Source: Halomonas sp. Bachu 37 (GTDB lineage Bacteria > Pseudomonadota > Gammaproteobacteria > Pseudomonadales > Halomonadaceae). From it: DNA of 64,000 nucleotides. Below the pieces are notes generated by a model, which ran no database searches, was not told the DNA's origin, and worked only from the letters and a program-made list of their open reading frames with translations. Position numbers and translations under genes: made by a program. The DNA lies in assembly GCF_039691755.1 (NCBI RefSeq), contig NZ_CP137552.1, forward strand, positions 1,488,001-1,552,000, given 5' to 3'. This document shows positions 50,687 to 61,814 of this stretch, in pieces (the stretch's first letter is position 1; every line of letters starts with the position of its first letter).

Positions 50687-52254
50687 GTTGTCGCTCCATT
50701 GACGGTGCAGAGGCGGCACAGGAAACGGCCTACCGCCCTGGGATCTTCCAGCCGGTAGTGAGCGGCACTCGGCTGGGGTGAATCGGCCACCAGAAAGCCT
50801 ATCCCTTGTCCATTTCGCAAGAACTTGAACGCGTCTTCGTCCGTCTCGTCGTCGCCGAAGTAAAGCGGCAGGCTATCCTCGCCCTCGAGCTCAAGCGCTT
50901 CAAGCAGCCAACCCAAGGCCTTGCCTTTATCCCAGGGCAGCCGAGGCCTCAGTTCGAAGATCTTCTTGCCGCCGGTGCGCCGCAACATCGACTCCGAGGC
51001 TTCGATAACCTCATCGACTCCGTGATCTATGGTTTCCAAATCTTCAGCGGCCACGAGACGGTAGTGCACGGCGATGGCATAGCGCTTGCGCTCGATGAGT
51101 ATGCCGTCGATACCGGACAGCGCTTGCTGCAGTTCGGCTTCGGCGCGATCAAGCGCAGGCAGGAATTCCTCGGCCTGATCGAGTTGCAACTGCAGACCAT
51201 CGGGGCCGGCGATATCGAAGCCATGGCTGCCGGCATAGACAAGCGAATCGATGCCCACCAACCGCTCGACATCGGCGCGGTCACGACCGCTGATAATGGC
51301 AACAGTCATGCGTTCGGCGACCTTGAGTAGCATGCCGCGCATCTCATCGCTCAGCACCGCCAGTTCGGGCCTGTCGACGATCGGCGTCAAGGTGCCGTCA
51401 TAGTCGAGAAACACAACCGGGCGCTTACCCGCCAACCAGCCGGCGATCTCGTCATGACGCGCCAGCGCATCCGGCAGCGTCGATGCGGCACTCGTCAGCA
51501 GTTCATCTAGATCATCGACAACGATGTCTGCTCCGTGGGCCAGCAAGGCATCACGCTGGCCGGCACGGTCGACTCCGACCACCAGACCGAAATCGGCGGC
51601 ACGTGCCGCCTCGACTCCCGACAAGGCATCCTCGATCGCAAAGGTGCGGTTCGGCGGAACACCGAGCAGATGGGCCGCATGCAGGAAGGCATCCGGATTC
51701 GGTTTGCCCTTCAGCGGTAAACGATCGATGTCGTTGCCATCGACGCACACATCGAACAAATGGCCCAAGTCGGCCGCTTCGAGCACTGCAGAAGCATTCT
51801 TGCTCGACGATACCAGGGCGGTATTCACTCCTGCATCGCGCAGTCTCTGAACAAGGGCCACCGAACTATCGAACACCTCGACGCCGTCCTCGGCCAGGCG
51901 CTTGCCGAACAGTTCGTCCTTGAGGTTGCCCAGGCCACAGACCGTCTCCAGTCCCGGCGCATCCGTCGGGGTGCCATGATCAAGGGAGATGGAACGGGAG
52001 GCCAGAAAACTCTGCACGCCCTGGTAGCGAGGCTTGCCGTCGACAAAGCGTGGATAGTCGGATTCACAATCAAACGGCTGGAATTTCTCACCCGACGTTG
52101 CCGCACGACGCTGCAGGTAATCGTCAAACAGCTGCTTCCATGCGGCACAATGCACGCTGGCGGTTCGGGTCAGGACCCCATCGAGATCGAATATTCCCGC
52201 ACTGAAAGAAGCGAGATCAATCCCTTGCCGGATGCTGTCGGGTGTTTTCATCAT
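50683..52254 (-). CDS. Double-HAD protein: beta-phosphoglucomutase-like plus trehalose-6-phosphate phosphatase-like
   Basis: The protein has 523 residues; the ATG at 52254 has GGGA six bases upstream (a second ATG follows at once). The N-terminal HAD module (about 15-255) has F-D23-L-D25-G-V-L-T, VSSSKNA, KPNPDAFL and IEDALSG, the beta-phosphoglucomutase pattern. The C-terminal module (about 275-515) has F-L-D284-Y-D286-G-T-L-T-P, IISGRD, GSHGFD and FGDDETDEDAF, the OtsB pattern. It could isomerise beta-glucose 1-phosphate from the GH65 partner to glucose 6-phosphate and dephosphorylate trehalose 6-phosphate. Mycobacterial OtsB1 joins these two modules and a GH65 module in one chain in the same order. 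No otsA is in the window. Confidence 0.88.
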   Translation of the reverse strand: MMKTPDSIRQGIDLASFSAGIFDLDGVLTRTASVHCAAWKQLFDDYLQRRAATSGEKFQPFDCESDYPRFVDGKPRYQGVQSFLASRSISLDHGTPTDAPGLETVCGLGNLKDELFGKRLAEDGVEVFDSSVALVQRLRDAGVNTALVSSSKNASAVLEAADLGHLFDVCVDGNDIDRLPLKGKPNPDAFLHAAHLLGVPPNRTFAIEDALSGVEAARAADFGLVVGVDRAGQRDALLAHGADIVVDDLDELLTSAASTLPDALARHDEIAGWLAGKRPVVFLDYDGTLTPIVDRPELAVLSDEMRGMLLKVAERMTVAIISGRDRADVERLVGIDSLVYAGSHGFDIAGPDGLQLQLDQAEEFLPALDRAEAELQQALSGIDGILIERKRYAIAVHYRLVAAEDLETIDHGVDEVIEASESMLRRTGGKKIFELRPRLPWDKGKALGWLLEALELEGEDSLPLYFGDDETDEDAFKFLRNGQGIGFLVADSPQPSAAHYRLEDPRAVGRFLCRLCTVNGATT

Positions 52255-52345
52255 GGCGATTCCCGGTACGTTCAACTTCAAGTTGTCTAGCCATATTTCA
52301 TCCTAGACCTCTTTGAAAATCTTATGCACCGGGTGCCATTTTTTA

Positions 52346-53215
52346 TCAGCGGGTGCTGGGTTGAGCCGCCTCGTCGTTTTCTTCGACGTTATCTTCTTCG
52401 TCGGATTGTGTATCGAATTCCTCTCGATAATCCTCGGGCTCGTCCCCCGGGTGTTCTTCACTCTCCCGCCCCCTGTCCTGGCGGAGACTATCGCGCTGCG
52501 CTTCAAGCTCGTCGTATTGCTCATCCAGGCGCTGCTGAGCCTCCTCGAAGCGCCGCTCGGTATCCTCGATCATCGCATCCACATCGAGATTTTCATCTTC
52601 AATGGCGGAACTTGTCGTACCGATACTTTCCGTCAGGTCAGCATCGCTGTCCCAGCGTTCGCCGATATCGTCGGGTATATCGAGAGATTCCAATGTCGCT
52701 GCTTCTCTTTCGACTTCTTCGAATTGAGCATCCAACTCACGCTGGGCCTCTTCGAAACGACGCTCGGTTTCGGCAATCATCTCGTCGACATCGGAACGGG
52801 TCGCCTCACCCGGCATCGCTCCGCCTTCTTCCAGCACATCGAGGGGCTCCTGCCCCAATGTCTCGTCTTCCGCCTCGGCTCCATTTTCATCCATCGACAT
52901 GGAATCAGTGGAGCTATCCGCCAGGCCATCATCTGCAGCGGTTTCATTGGTGGCGGTTTCAGTGCTCGCTGCAGTTTCCGTCTCTGCTTCCGTGGTGAAT
53001 TCAGTGTCTGACTCCGATTCCGGTGCCGAAGAAGCGACTTCGGAGGCTTGCGGATCATCGTCTGGCGTCTGGACCGGGGCATCGTCCTGGCTCGCTTCCT
53101 GCCCCGTCGCGGATGTGCCGTTACTCTCGGTTTCAACGCCGTCGTCGCTATCGCCACAGGCGCTCAGCAGCAGAGCCAGCGCCATGACGGTAGGCACCCA
53201 GAATCGTGTCGTCAT
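52346..53215 (-). CDS. Acidic lipoprotein with duplicated coiled-coil block, unknown function
   Basis: I do not recognise the family. The protein has 289 residues; the ATG at 53215 has GGAG six bases before it. Residues 1-20 are a lipoprotein signal with lipobox L-S-A-C20, followed by Gly-Asp. Residues 21-140 are disordered and rich in Glu, Asp, Ser and Thr. Two similar helical blocks follow, residues 143-177 and 212-246, each starting V-D-x-M-I and containing ETERRFEEAQ or DTERRFEEAQ, joined by a linker. The tail (247-289) is again very acidic and ends with QPSTR. Such acidity fits a halophile periplasm, and the heptads suggest a coiled coil or oligomer. It lies between the lipid kinase and HAD genes on the same strand. 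Confidence 0.8.
   Translation of the reverse strand: MTTRFWVPTVMALALLLSACGDSDDGVETESNGTSATGQEASQDDAPVQTPDDDPQASEVASSAPESESDTEFTTEAETETAASTETATNETAADDGLADSSTDSMSMDENGAEAEDETLGQEPLDVLEEGGAMPGEATRSDVDEMIAETERRFEEAQRELDAQFEEVEREAATLESLDIPDDIGERWDSDADLTESIGTTSSAIEDENLDVDAMIEDTERRFEEAQQRLDEQYDELEAQRDSLRQDRGRESEEHPGDEPEDYREEFDTQSDEEDNVEENDEAAQPSTR
52478..52789 (-). repeat. Two copies of a 35-codon repeat inside the acidic lipoprotein gene
   Basis: Copy 1 is 52685-52789 and copy 2 is 52478-52582, separated by 34 codons. The encoded blocks share VDxMI, TERRFEEAQ, LD-Q, and a Glu-rich end. The duplication is diverged at the DNA level, so it is not recent. Confidence 0.7.
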
Positions 53216-53261
53216 CAACTTCTCCAATCGATAGGTTCATTCATGTTTACCTGCCGTCGAG

Positions 53262-54224
53262 TCATGTGTCGTTAATCTTGTTGCGTTGCAACAGCGAAGA
53301 CGACTCGGGCATCAATAACTGTAACGCGCCGGGAACCACCTCGGCACGAAAGTAAGCGTGCTCCCGGGCTTCGCCATCGAGGGTCAAGGGCCACGGTGCC
53401 TCGGACGACTCGGCGCTGACTTCAATCCAAGGCGTGGTGAAATAGTCCACGTATTGGCCATTGCGGGCAAATGCATTCAGTTCCTTCAATAGCGGCGGCA
53501 ATTGGCGAACGGAAGAGAAATCCTTGACGATGAGAATATCCAGAAGGCCATCATCAATACATGCCTCAGGAGCCAGCAACTGGCCGCCTCCCGCCTGGCA
53601 GGCATTGGCTATCGCCAGCAACATTATCGCCTCCTGCTGGCTCCCTCCCTCCCAGCACAGCCGGCCTCGATAACTGCAATGTCGCCATGCCTTGAATACG
53701 CCCATCAACGAATAGGCGCTACCTCCCAGGGCTCGCTTGAGAAGTTTAGGGGTATTGGCAGTAATTTCAGCACCGAAACCCGCCGTGGTCACATTCAAGA
53801 AGTAACTCGGCGTGGTCGCCTTGTGCTCATTGATCACCTCTACCGCATCCACCCGCTGAGGCATTAATGTACAAGCGGCATCCAGGGCCTTACTCGCCTC
53901 CAGGGGCAAACCAATCGAGGTGGCGAAATCGTTGGCGCTGCCTAGCGGCACGATACCCAGAATCGGCCGCCTGTCGTGGGGCAGGGCCATCAGGCCATTG
54001 ACGACTTCGTTGACCGTACCGTCACCGCCACCGGCGATGACATGGGTAAAGCCCAGTGATGGGGCAACCTTGGCAAAACGCGCCGCGTCACCGGGCTCCC
54101 AGGTTACCTGCACATCCAGGGGCATCCCGGCCTTCCTGGCGGCATTCACCGCGTCGCGCAGTTCCGGCTCATGCGCGGCTTTTCCATTGACGATTAACAG
54201 ATAACGCACGTGCTCTCCATTCAC
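53262..54224 (-). CDS. yegS: YegS/DgkB-type lipid kinase
   Basis: The protein has 320 residues with a GTG start preceded by GAGGA. The nucleotide-binding G65-G-G-D68-G-T70-V-N-E motif and PLGSANDFA are intact, and DDGLLDILIV is present in the C-terminal beta domain. E. coli YegS phosphorylates phosphatidylglycerol in vitro; the physiological substrate is unknown. It starts 21 bases after pepN and ends 46 bases before the acidic lipoprotein gene, so the three are probably co-transcribed. Confidence 0.92.
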   Translation of the reverse strand: MNGEHVRYLLIVNGKAAHEPELRDAVNAARKAGMPLDVQVTWEPGDAARFAKVAPSLGFTHVIAGGGDGTVNEVVNGLMALPHDRRPILGIVPLGSANDFATSIGLPLEASKALDAACTLMPQRVDAVEVINEHKATTPSYFLNVTTAGFGAEITANTPKLLKRALGGSAYSLMGVFKAWRHCSYRGRLCWEGGSQQEAIMLLAIANACQAGGGQLLAPEACIDDGLLDILIVKDFSSVRQLPPLLKELNAFARNGQYVDYFTTPWIEVSAESSEAPWPLTLDGEAREHAYFRAEVVPGALQLLMPESSSLLQRNKINDT

Positions 54225-54245
54225 ATGGTTTTCCTCGTGGTGTCA

Positions 54246-56879
54246 TCAGGCCAATGCCTTGGCAACGACCTCGTAGACATTGGGTGAAAGCGGTTCTGCC
54301 TTGATCCGTTCCAATTGTGCTCGCATCAGTGCCTGGCGCGTCTCGTCAAAACGCTGCCAGCGGGTCAATGGCGTCACCAGACCCGCCGCTATTTCCGGGT
54401 TTAGCCGGTTGAGTTCGATCACCACATCCGACAATAGCTGATAACCTTCGCCATCCAGGCGGTGGAAATTGACCCGGTTATGGCTGGCGAAGGCGCCAAC
54501 CAGCGCACGAACCCGATTGGGGTTTCTGAGCGAAAATGCCGGATGCTGCATCAGATACTTGACCCTTTCGATGACATCCGCCTGGGGGCGCGTCACCTGA
54601 ATGGTGAACCACTGATCCATCACCAGCGGATCGTGCGCCCACTTTTCGCCAAAGCGCTTGAGAGCCGATGCGCCAAGCGCTTCATCAGAACTATGCACCA
54701 GCAGCGTCAAGGCATGACGAACGTCCGTCATGTTGTGATCCGCCTCGTACTGCTCACGACAGTATGCCAAGCCCTGTTCGTCCTCAATCGCCATAAGGTA
54801 GGAGAGCGCCACATTCTTCAGGCTACGCTCGGCGATCTGTTCCGGTTCTGGCGCATAGGCCACCTGCGAACGATTGTTCTCGTATACCGCCAGGAACTCG
54901 TCGCGTAGCGCCACGGCCAGCGACTGGCGAACGAACTCACGCGCCGCGTGGATGGCATCCACATCCACCAGCGGTTGCTGTTCGGCAATGTAGGCTTCCG
55001 AGGGCAGCATCAGCATTTCCGCCAGTACCGCCTTGTCATCGGTGGAGGTGGTCAGCAAGGTACGAAACGCCTCGATGACCCGCGTATCCATGACCTTTTC
55101 GACGCCATTGCGATGCGCGGCGATCAGGTCGTCGAGTGCCAGCAGGGCCAGGCGCTGGCCAGCGTCCCAGCGGTTGAAGCCATCGCTGTCATGGGCCAGC
55201 AGGAATGCCAGGTCTTCCCGGGAATAGGGGAAATGCAGCTTGACCGGCGCGGAAAAGCTGCGCAGCAGCGAAGGCACCGGGGCCTCGGCTACATCAGTGA
55301 AGACGAAGGTGCGCTCGTCTTCGCACAGATGGATGACTCCATCCTTGCCCAGCGACTCGCCATCCAGGGTCATGGTCAGGTCACGGCCGGACTTGGTTCC
55401 CACCAGCCCCATGCGCACGGGAATATGCAATGCCTGCTTTTCGGGCTGGCCGGGAGTCGCCGGTGTCCGCTGGCGCAGGGTCAGATGGTATTCGCTGTGG
55501 GTGTAGTCGTACTCCCCATGGGCATCGATTTCGGGCGTACCGGCCTGAGAATACCAGCGCATGAACTGGGACAGGTCCTCGCCGGAGGCTTCGGCCATAC
55601 AATCGACGAAATCCTCGATGGTGACCGCCTGCCCGTCGAAACGCTCGAAATAGAGGTCGCTGCCGCGGCGGAACGCTTCCCAACCCACCAGATTGTGCAG
55701 CATGCGCACGACTTCGGCCCCTTTCTCGTAGATCGTCAATGTATAGAAATTAGTGATCTCGATGTAGTGGTCGGGGCGGATCGGATGGGCGGTGGGCCCG
55801 GCATCCTCGGCGAACTGCGCGGTACGAAAGAAAGCCGCATCCTGAATCCGCTTGACCGGAGCGGAGGTGATGTCCGCGGAAAAGCATTGGTCGCGAAAGA
55901 CGGTAAAGCCCTCTTTCAGGGAGAGCTGAAACCAGTCGCGGCAGGTCACACGGTTCCCCGACCAGTTATGGAAATACTCATGGGCGACTATCCCCTCGAC
56001 ACGTTGGTAGGCGATATCGGTCGCCGTCTTGGGGTGGGTCAGCACGGCGGCGGAATTGAAGATATTCAATCCCTTGTTCTCCATCGCCCCCATGTTGAAA
56101 TCATTGACCGCCACGATCATGAACAGATCCAGGTCGTATTCGCGCCCGTAGGTCTGTTCATCCCAGGCCATCGCCCGCTTCAGCGAGGCCATGGCATGTT
56201 CGGTCTTGTCCAGGTTCTCCTCTTCCACCCAGAGCTGCAGGGTGACCTCGCGCCCCCCCATGGTGGTGAAATGATCCTCGACCTTCTTCAAATCCCCCGC
56301 CACCAGGGCGAACAGGTAGCACGGCTTGGGATGCGGGTCCTCCCAGGTAGCAAAGTGGCGGCCGTCTTCGAGACTCCCCTTGTCCACCGGGTTGCCGTTG
56401 CAAAGCAATACCGGTTCGCTCTGCTGATCGCCGATGATGGTGGTGGAGAACGTCGCCATGACATCCGGGCGATCGGGATAGAAGGTAATGCGCCGAAACC
56501 CCTGCGCTTCGCACTGGGTGCAATAGATGCCATTGGACTGGTACAACCCTTCCAGCGCGGTGTTCTCGCTGGGCGCGATTTCCACTTCCGTCTCCAGTAC
56601 GAAGCGCTCCGGTACCCGGGCAATAGTGAGTCCCTTGTCGTCGATGACGTAATCGCCTGAATCCAGCGCCTGGCCATCAAGGGCTATAGCTTTGAGTTCA
56701 AGGCGCTCGCCCTGGAGTTCAAGCGGCAACCCGCCCTCGCGATCCGGGTGTCGCTCCAGGTGCAGCCGGGCCTTGACCCGAGTCGCCGTGGGAGCCAGGT
56801 CAAACGTCAGCTCCGTGTGGGTGACACGATAGGCGGGGGCTTGATAGTCAAATCGATAGACCGGCTGCGGTGCGGACAT
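54246..56879 (-). CDS. pepN: Aminopeptidase N (M1 family)
   Basis: The protein has 877 residues, matching E. coli PepN (870). The exopeptidase motif GAMENKGLNIFN and the zinc site H300-E301-Y-F-H304, with E323 eighteen residues on, are intact. It is a broad cytosolic aminopeptidase that finishes peptide breakdown. It lies between yajQ and the lipid kinase gene on the minus strand. Confidence 0.98.
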   Translation of the reverse strand: MSAPQPVYRFDYQAPAYRVTHTELTFDLAPTATRVKARLHLERHPDREGGLPLELQGERLELKAIALDGQALDSGDYVIDDKGLTIARVPERFVLETEVEIAPSENTALEGLYQSNGIYCTQCEAQGFRRITFYPDRPDVMATFSTTIIGDQQSEPVLLCNGNPVDKGSLEDGRHFATWEDPHPKPCYLFALVAGDLKKVEDHFTTMGGREVTLQLWVEEENLDKTEHAMASLKRAMAWDEQTYGREYDLDLFMIVAVNDFNMGAMENKGLNIFNSAAVLTHPKTATDIAYQRVEGIVAHEYFHNWSGNRVTCRDWFQLSLKEGFTVFRDQCFSADITSAPVKRIQDAAFFRTAQFAEDAGPTAHPIRPDHYIEITNFYTLTIYEKGAEVVRMLHNLVGWEAFRRGSDLYFERFDGQAVTIEDFVDCMAEASGEDLSQFMRWYSQAGTPEIDAHGEYDYTHSEYHLTLRQRTPATPGQPEKQALHIPVRMGLVGTKSGRDLTMTLDGESLGKDGVIHLCEDERTFVFTDVAEAPVPSLLRSFSAPVKLHFPYSREDLAFLLAHDSDGFNRWDAGQRLALLALDDLIAAHRNGVEKVMDTRVIEAFRTLLTTSTDDKAVLAEMLMLPSEAYIAEQQPLVDVDAIHAAREFVRQSLAVALRDEFLAVYENNRSQVAYAPEPEQIAERSLKNVALSYLMAIEDEQGLAYCREQYEADHNMTDVRHALTLLVHSSDEALGASALKRFGEKWAHDPLVMDQWFTIQVTRPQADVIERVKYLMQHPAFSLRNPNRVRALVGAFASHNRVNFHRLDGEGYQLLSDVVIELNRLNPEIAAGLVTPLTRWQRFDETRQALMRAQLERIKAEPLSPNVYEVVAKALA

Positions 56880-56958
56880 GGTTCAGACTCCTGTCAAAGG
56901 CGACGTCGTTGAAGTGGTAAAAGAAGGTAGGACGGCAAATTTCCGAAAGGGAGATGTC

Positions 56959-57444
56959 CTAGTCGCGGAAATTGTCGAACTGCAACGGCAAATCCGGTCC
57001 CTCCTCGCTGCGTAACAGGGCCATCACGCTTTGCAGGTCATCGCGCTTCTTGCCGGTCACTCGCACTTTTTCACCCTGGATCTGGGCCTGTACCTTGAGC
57101 TTCGAGGTCTTGATACGCTTGACGATATCCTTGGCTTCAGCCTGGTCCAGCCCTTGCTTGAGTATGGCTTCCTGGCGTGCCTTGACCCCGGAGAGCACAG
57201 GTTCCTGAATGTCCAGGCAGCGGGCATCGATACCACGGGCGATCAACTTGTTGCGTAGTACATCCAGCATCTGCTTGAGCTGGAAGTCCACTTCCGCTTC
57301 GAGCATGACCTTGTCGTTTTCCAGGGTAAAACTCGCATCCACACCCTTGAAATCAAAGCGGGACTGGACTTCGCGATTGGCTTGATCCACGGCATTGGCC
57401 GCTTCATGGCGGTCGAATTCAGAAACGATATCAAATGAAGGCAT
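56959..57444 (-). CDS. yajQ: YajQ family nucleotide-binding protein
   Basis: The protein has 161 residues, full length: [21 protein letters not shown] at the start and [17 protein letters not shown] near the end. Relatives in Xanthomonas and Pseudomonas bind cyclic di-GMP and affect transcription. It starts the run yajQ-pepN-yegS. It is divergent from cobO across 160 bases that show no recognised cobalamin riboswitch. Confidence 0.95.
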   Translation of the reverse strand: MPSFDIVSEFDRHEAANAVDQANREVQSRFDFKGVDASFTLENDKVMLEAEVDFQLKQMLDVLRNKLIARGIDARCLDIQEPVLSGVKARQEAILKQGLDQAEAKDIVKRIKTSKLKVQAQIQGEKVRVTGKKRDDLQSVMALLRSEEGPDLPLQFDNFRD

Positions 57445-57604
57445 TTTGGCTTTCCTGGCGAAACATGGCTCACCATTCTAGAGTAGCCGCCCCCTACCGG
57501 CCAATCCGATCTCGGCGGCAGATAGGCTGGCGATCATGCCCTGCGTTTCCATTCCGTCAGCCATCGCTTACCCTGTGCGCCGGTTCCTAGCAACGGAGAG
57601 CACC

Positions 57605-58204
57605 ATGAGCGAGCGAGACAGCCGGCACAAAGCGTCCATGCAGAAACTCAAGCAGCATGTCGACGACAAAATTGCCGCGGCCGATGAACAGCGCGGCCTG
57701 TTGCTGGTATTTACCGGCAGTGGCAAGGGCAAGACGACCGCGGCCTGGGGCACCGTGACCCGCGCCCTGGGCTACGGTTACAAAACCGCGGTGGTACAGT
57801 TCATCAAGGGATTATGGGAGTGCGGCGAGCGCAACCGGCTGGAAGCGGATGACAACCTGGAAGTGGCCGTCATGGCGACTGGCTTCACCTGGGATACCCA
57901 GAACCGGGAAGCCGATACCCAGGCCTGCCAGGCGGTATGGCAGGAAGCCGAGCGCATGCTGGCCGACCGCGATACCTACCTGGTGGTACTCGACGAGATC
58001 ACCTACATGCTCAAGTTCGGCTATCTGGACATCGACGTCGTCAAGCGGGCGCTGCAGAATCGTCCCGCCGAGCAGACCGTGATCATCACGGGGCGCAATG
58101 CTCATCGGGAGCTTGTGGCAATGGCCGATACGGTGACCGAAATGCAGGAAGTCCGCCACGCGTTCAACAACGGACTGCAGGCCCGCCGCGGCATCGATTA
58201 CTGA
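57605..58204 (+). CDS. cobO: Corrinoid adenosyltransferase (CobO/BtuR)
   Basis: The protein has 199 residues from the ATG at 57605. The P-loop is G38-S-G-K-G-K-T44-T, and WDTQNREADTQACQ and VVLDEITYMLKFGYLD are family motifs. It adds the adenosyl group to cob(I)alamin or cobinamide. It stands alone: no other cobalamin gene is near, so it may serve salvage of imported corrinoid or a distant cluster. It ends at a bidirectional terminator facing purA. Confidence 0.95.
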   Translation: MSERDSRHKASMQKLKQHVDDKIAAADEQRGLLLVFTGSGKGKTTAAWGTVTRALGYGYKTAVVQFIKGLWECGERNRLEADDNLEVAVMATGFTWDTQNREADTQACQAVWQEAERMLADRDTYLVVLDEITYMLKFGYLDIDVVKRALQNRPAEQTVIITGRNAHRELVAMADTVTEMQEVRHAFNNGLQARRGIDY

Positions 58205-58228
58205 GCGGTTTTCTCACCATCTAACACG

Positions 58229-58252
58229 AAAAGGCGCCCGAAGGCGCCTTTT
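58229..58252. terminator. Bidirectional terminator between cobO and purA
   Basis: A perfect 10-bp stem, AAAAGGCGCC/GGCGCCTTTT, with a four-base loop ends in four T on both strands. It is 24 bases after the cobO stop and 41 bases from the purA stop. Confidence 0.9.
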
Positions 58253-58285
58253 CAGTTCACTCAGTTTCAGTTCACTTAGCTCAGT
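58251..58285. repeat. 15-base tandem repeat beside the cobO/purA terminator
   Basis: TTCAGTTCACTCAGT (58251-58265) is followed by TTCAGTTCACTTAGC (58266-58280) and a partial copy. Thirteen of fifteen positions agree. It fills the space between the terminator and the purA stop. Confidence 0.6.
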
Positions 58286-58293
58286 CGCAACCC

Positions 58294-60785
<2,492 letters not shown>

Positions 60786-60828
60786 GTCAACAATCCTGCA
60801 AGACGATGAAGACCAAGAAAATGGCCAC

Positions 60829-60853
60829 AAAAAAACCGGGCGACGCCCGGTGA
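60829..60853 (-). terminator. Intrinsic terminator after hflX-hflK-hflC
   Basis: The stem CCGGGC/GCCCGG with a tiny loop is followed on the minus strand by seven T. It lies about 70 bases after the hflC stop and 44 bases before the hisZ start. A second stem without T run (60887-60908) lies between it and hflC. Confidence 0.9.
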
Positions 60854-60923
60854 ATGAAGTCTACCATGTTTGCTCGGCTGATGAACCCCGCGGCGACGCT
60901 CCGCGAGGTTCACCGGACCGATT

Positions 60924-61814
60924 TCACTCGTCGTCTGCGGACGATGGAACTGCGCTTCTCAGGTAGCGGAAGAAGTCACTATCCGGCTCCAGCACCAGCA
61001 GATTGTCGTCACCGGCAAAGCTGTTGCGGTAGGCATTCAAGCTGCGCCAGAAAGCGAAGAATTCCTGGTCCTGTTGATAAGCCTGGGAGAAGATGGCCGC
61101 GGCTTGGGCGTCCCCTTCACCGCGAAGCGTTTCCGAACGCTCGTTAGCCTGGGCCAGCAGGACCTGGCGCCGACGATCCGCATTGGCCCGAATCCGCTCG
61201 GCCTCTTCCTGCCCCTGAGCCCGCCATTCCCGTGCTTCACGCTCGCGTTCAGAACGCATCCGTTCGAAGACCGCGGCGGAGACGTCATCCGGCAGATCGA
61301 TACGCTTGATACGAATATCAAGGATCGATACCCCCAGTTCCTCACGCATCAACTCGTCGAGCTCGTTCGTGGGCCCGGTCATGAGATCGTCGCGCCGTTC
61401 GGCGATGATCTGCTGCAGGTTCAGCCGGCCGAACTCGTTACGCAAGCTCTCGTCCACACGGGGCTGAATCAGGCGAATTGCCATCATCTCGTCACCGGAG
61501 GTTGCCTCGTAGTAGCGAGTCGGATTGACTACCTGCCACTTTACGTAGGAGTCGACGATGACCGCCTTCTGTTCCAGCGTCAGATAACGGCTGGTATCGG
61601 TATCCAGCGTCAGCACCCGAGTATCGAATTTACGGATAGTCTGGGTGATTGGCACCTTGAAATGCAGGCCTGGCTGGATATTTTCCTCGATGACTTCACC
61701 AAAGCGCAGCTTGACTGCGCGCTCGGTCTCATCGACGACATACAAGGTATTACTGGCAAGCCAGGCGGCTGCCGCCAGACCACCCACGATCAGCAGGGAA
61801 CGATTATTGATCAT
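60924..61814 (-). CDS. hflC: HflC, FtsH protease modulator subunit
   Basis: The protein has 296 residues. An N-terminal membrane helix (about 5-23) is followed by a stomatin/prohibitin (SPFH) domain and a long Arg/Glu helix (RSEREREAREWRAQGQEE in part) that forms the cage wall. With HflK it encloses FtsH in the inner membrane and modulates its proteolysis. The ATG abuts the hflK stop (TAAATG). Confidence 0.97.
   Translation of the reverse strand: MINNRSLLIVGGLAAAAWLASNTLYVVDETERAVKLRFGEVIEENIQPGLHFKVPITQTIRKFDTRVLTLDTDTSRYLTLEQKAVIVDSYVKWQVVNPTRYYEATSGDEMMAIRLIQPRVDESLRNEFGRLNLQQIIAERRDDLMTGPTNELDELMREELGVSILDIRIKRIDLPDDVSAAVFERMRSEREREAREWRAQGQEEAERIRANADRRRQVLLAQANERSETLRGEGDAQAAAIFSQAYQQDQEFFAFWRSLNAYRNSFAGDDNLLVLEPDSDFFRYLRSAVPSSADDE

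Noticed and set aside
54948..56660. 570-codon open frame on the plus strand
   Set aside because: It lies wholly antisense to pepN, whose zinc and exopeptidase motifs are intact. Its composition is that of a shadow frame in GC-rich DNA, and it has no family motif.
57445..57604. Possible cobalamin riboswitch before cobO
   Set aside because: I found no B12-box-like segment or multi-stem pattern, and the gap is short for the usual element.
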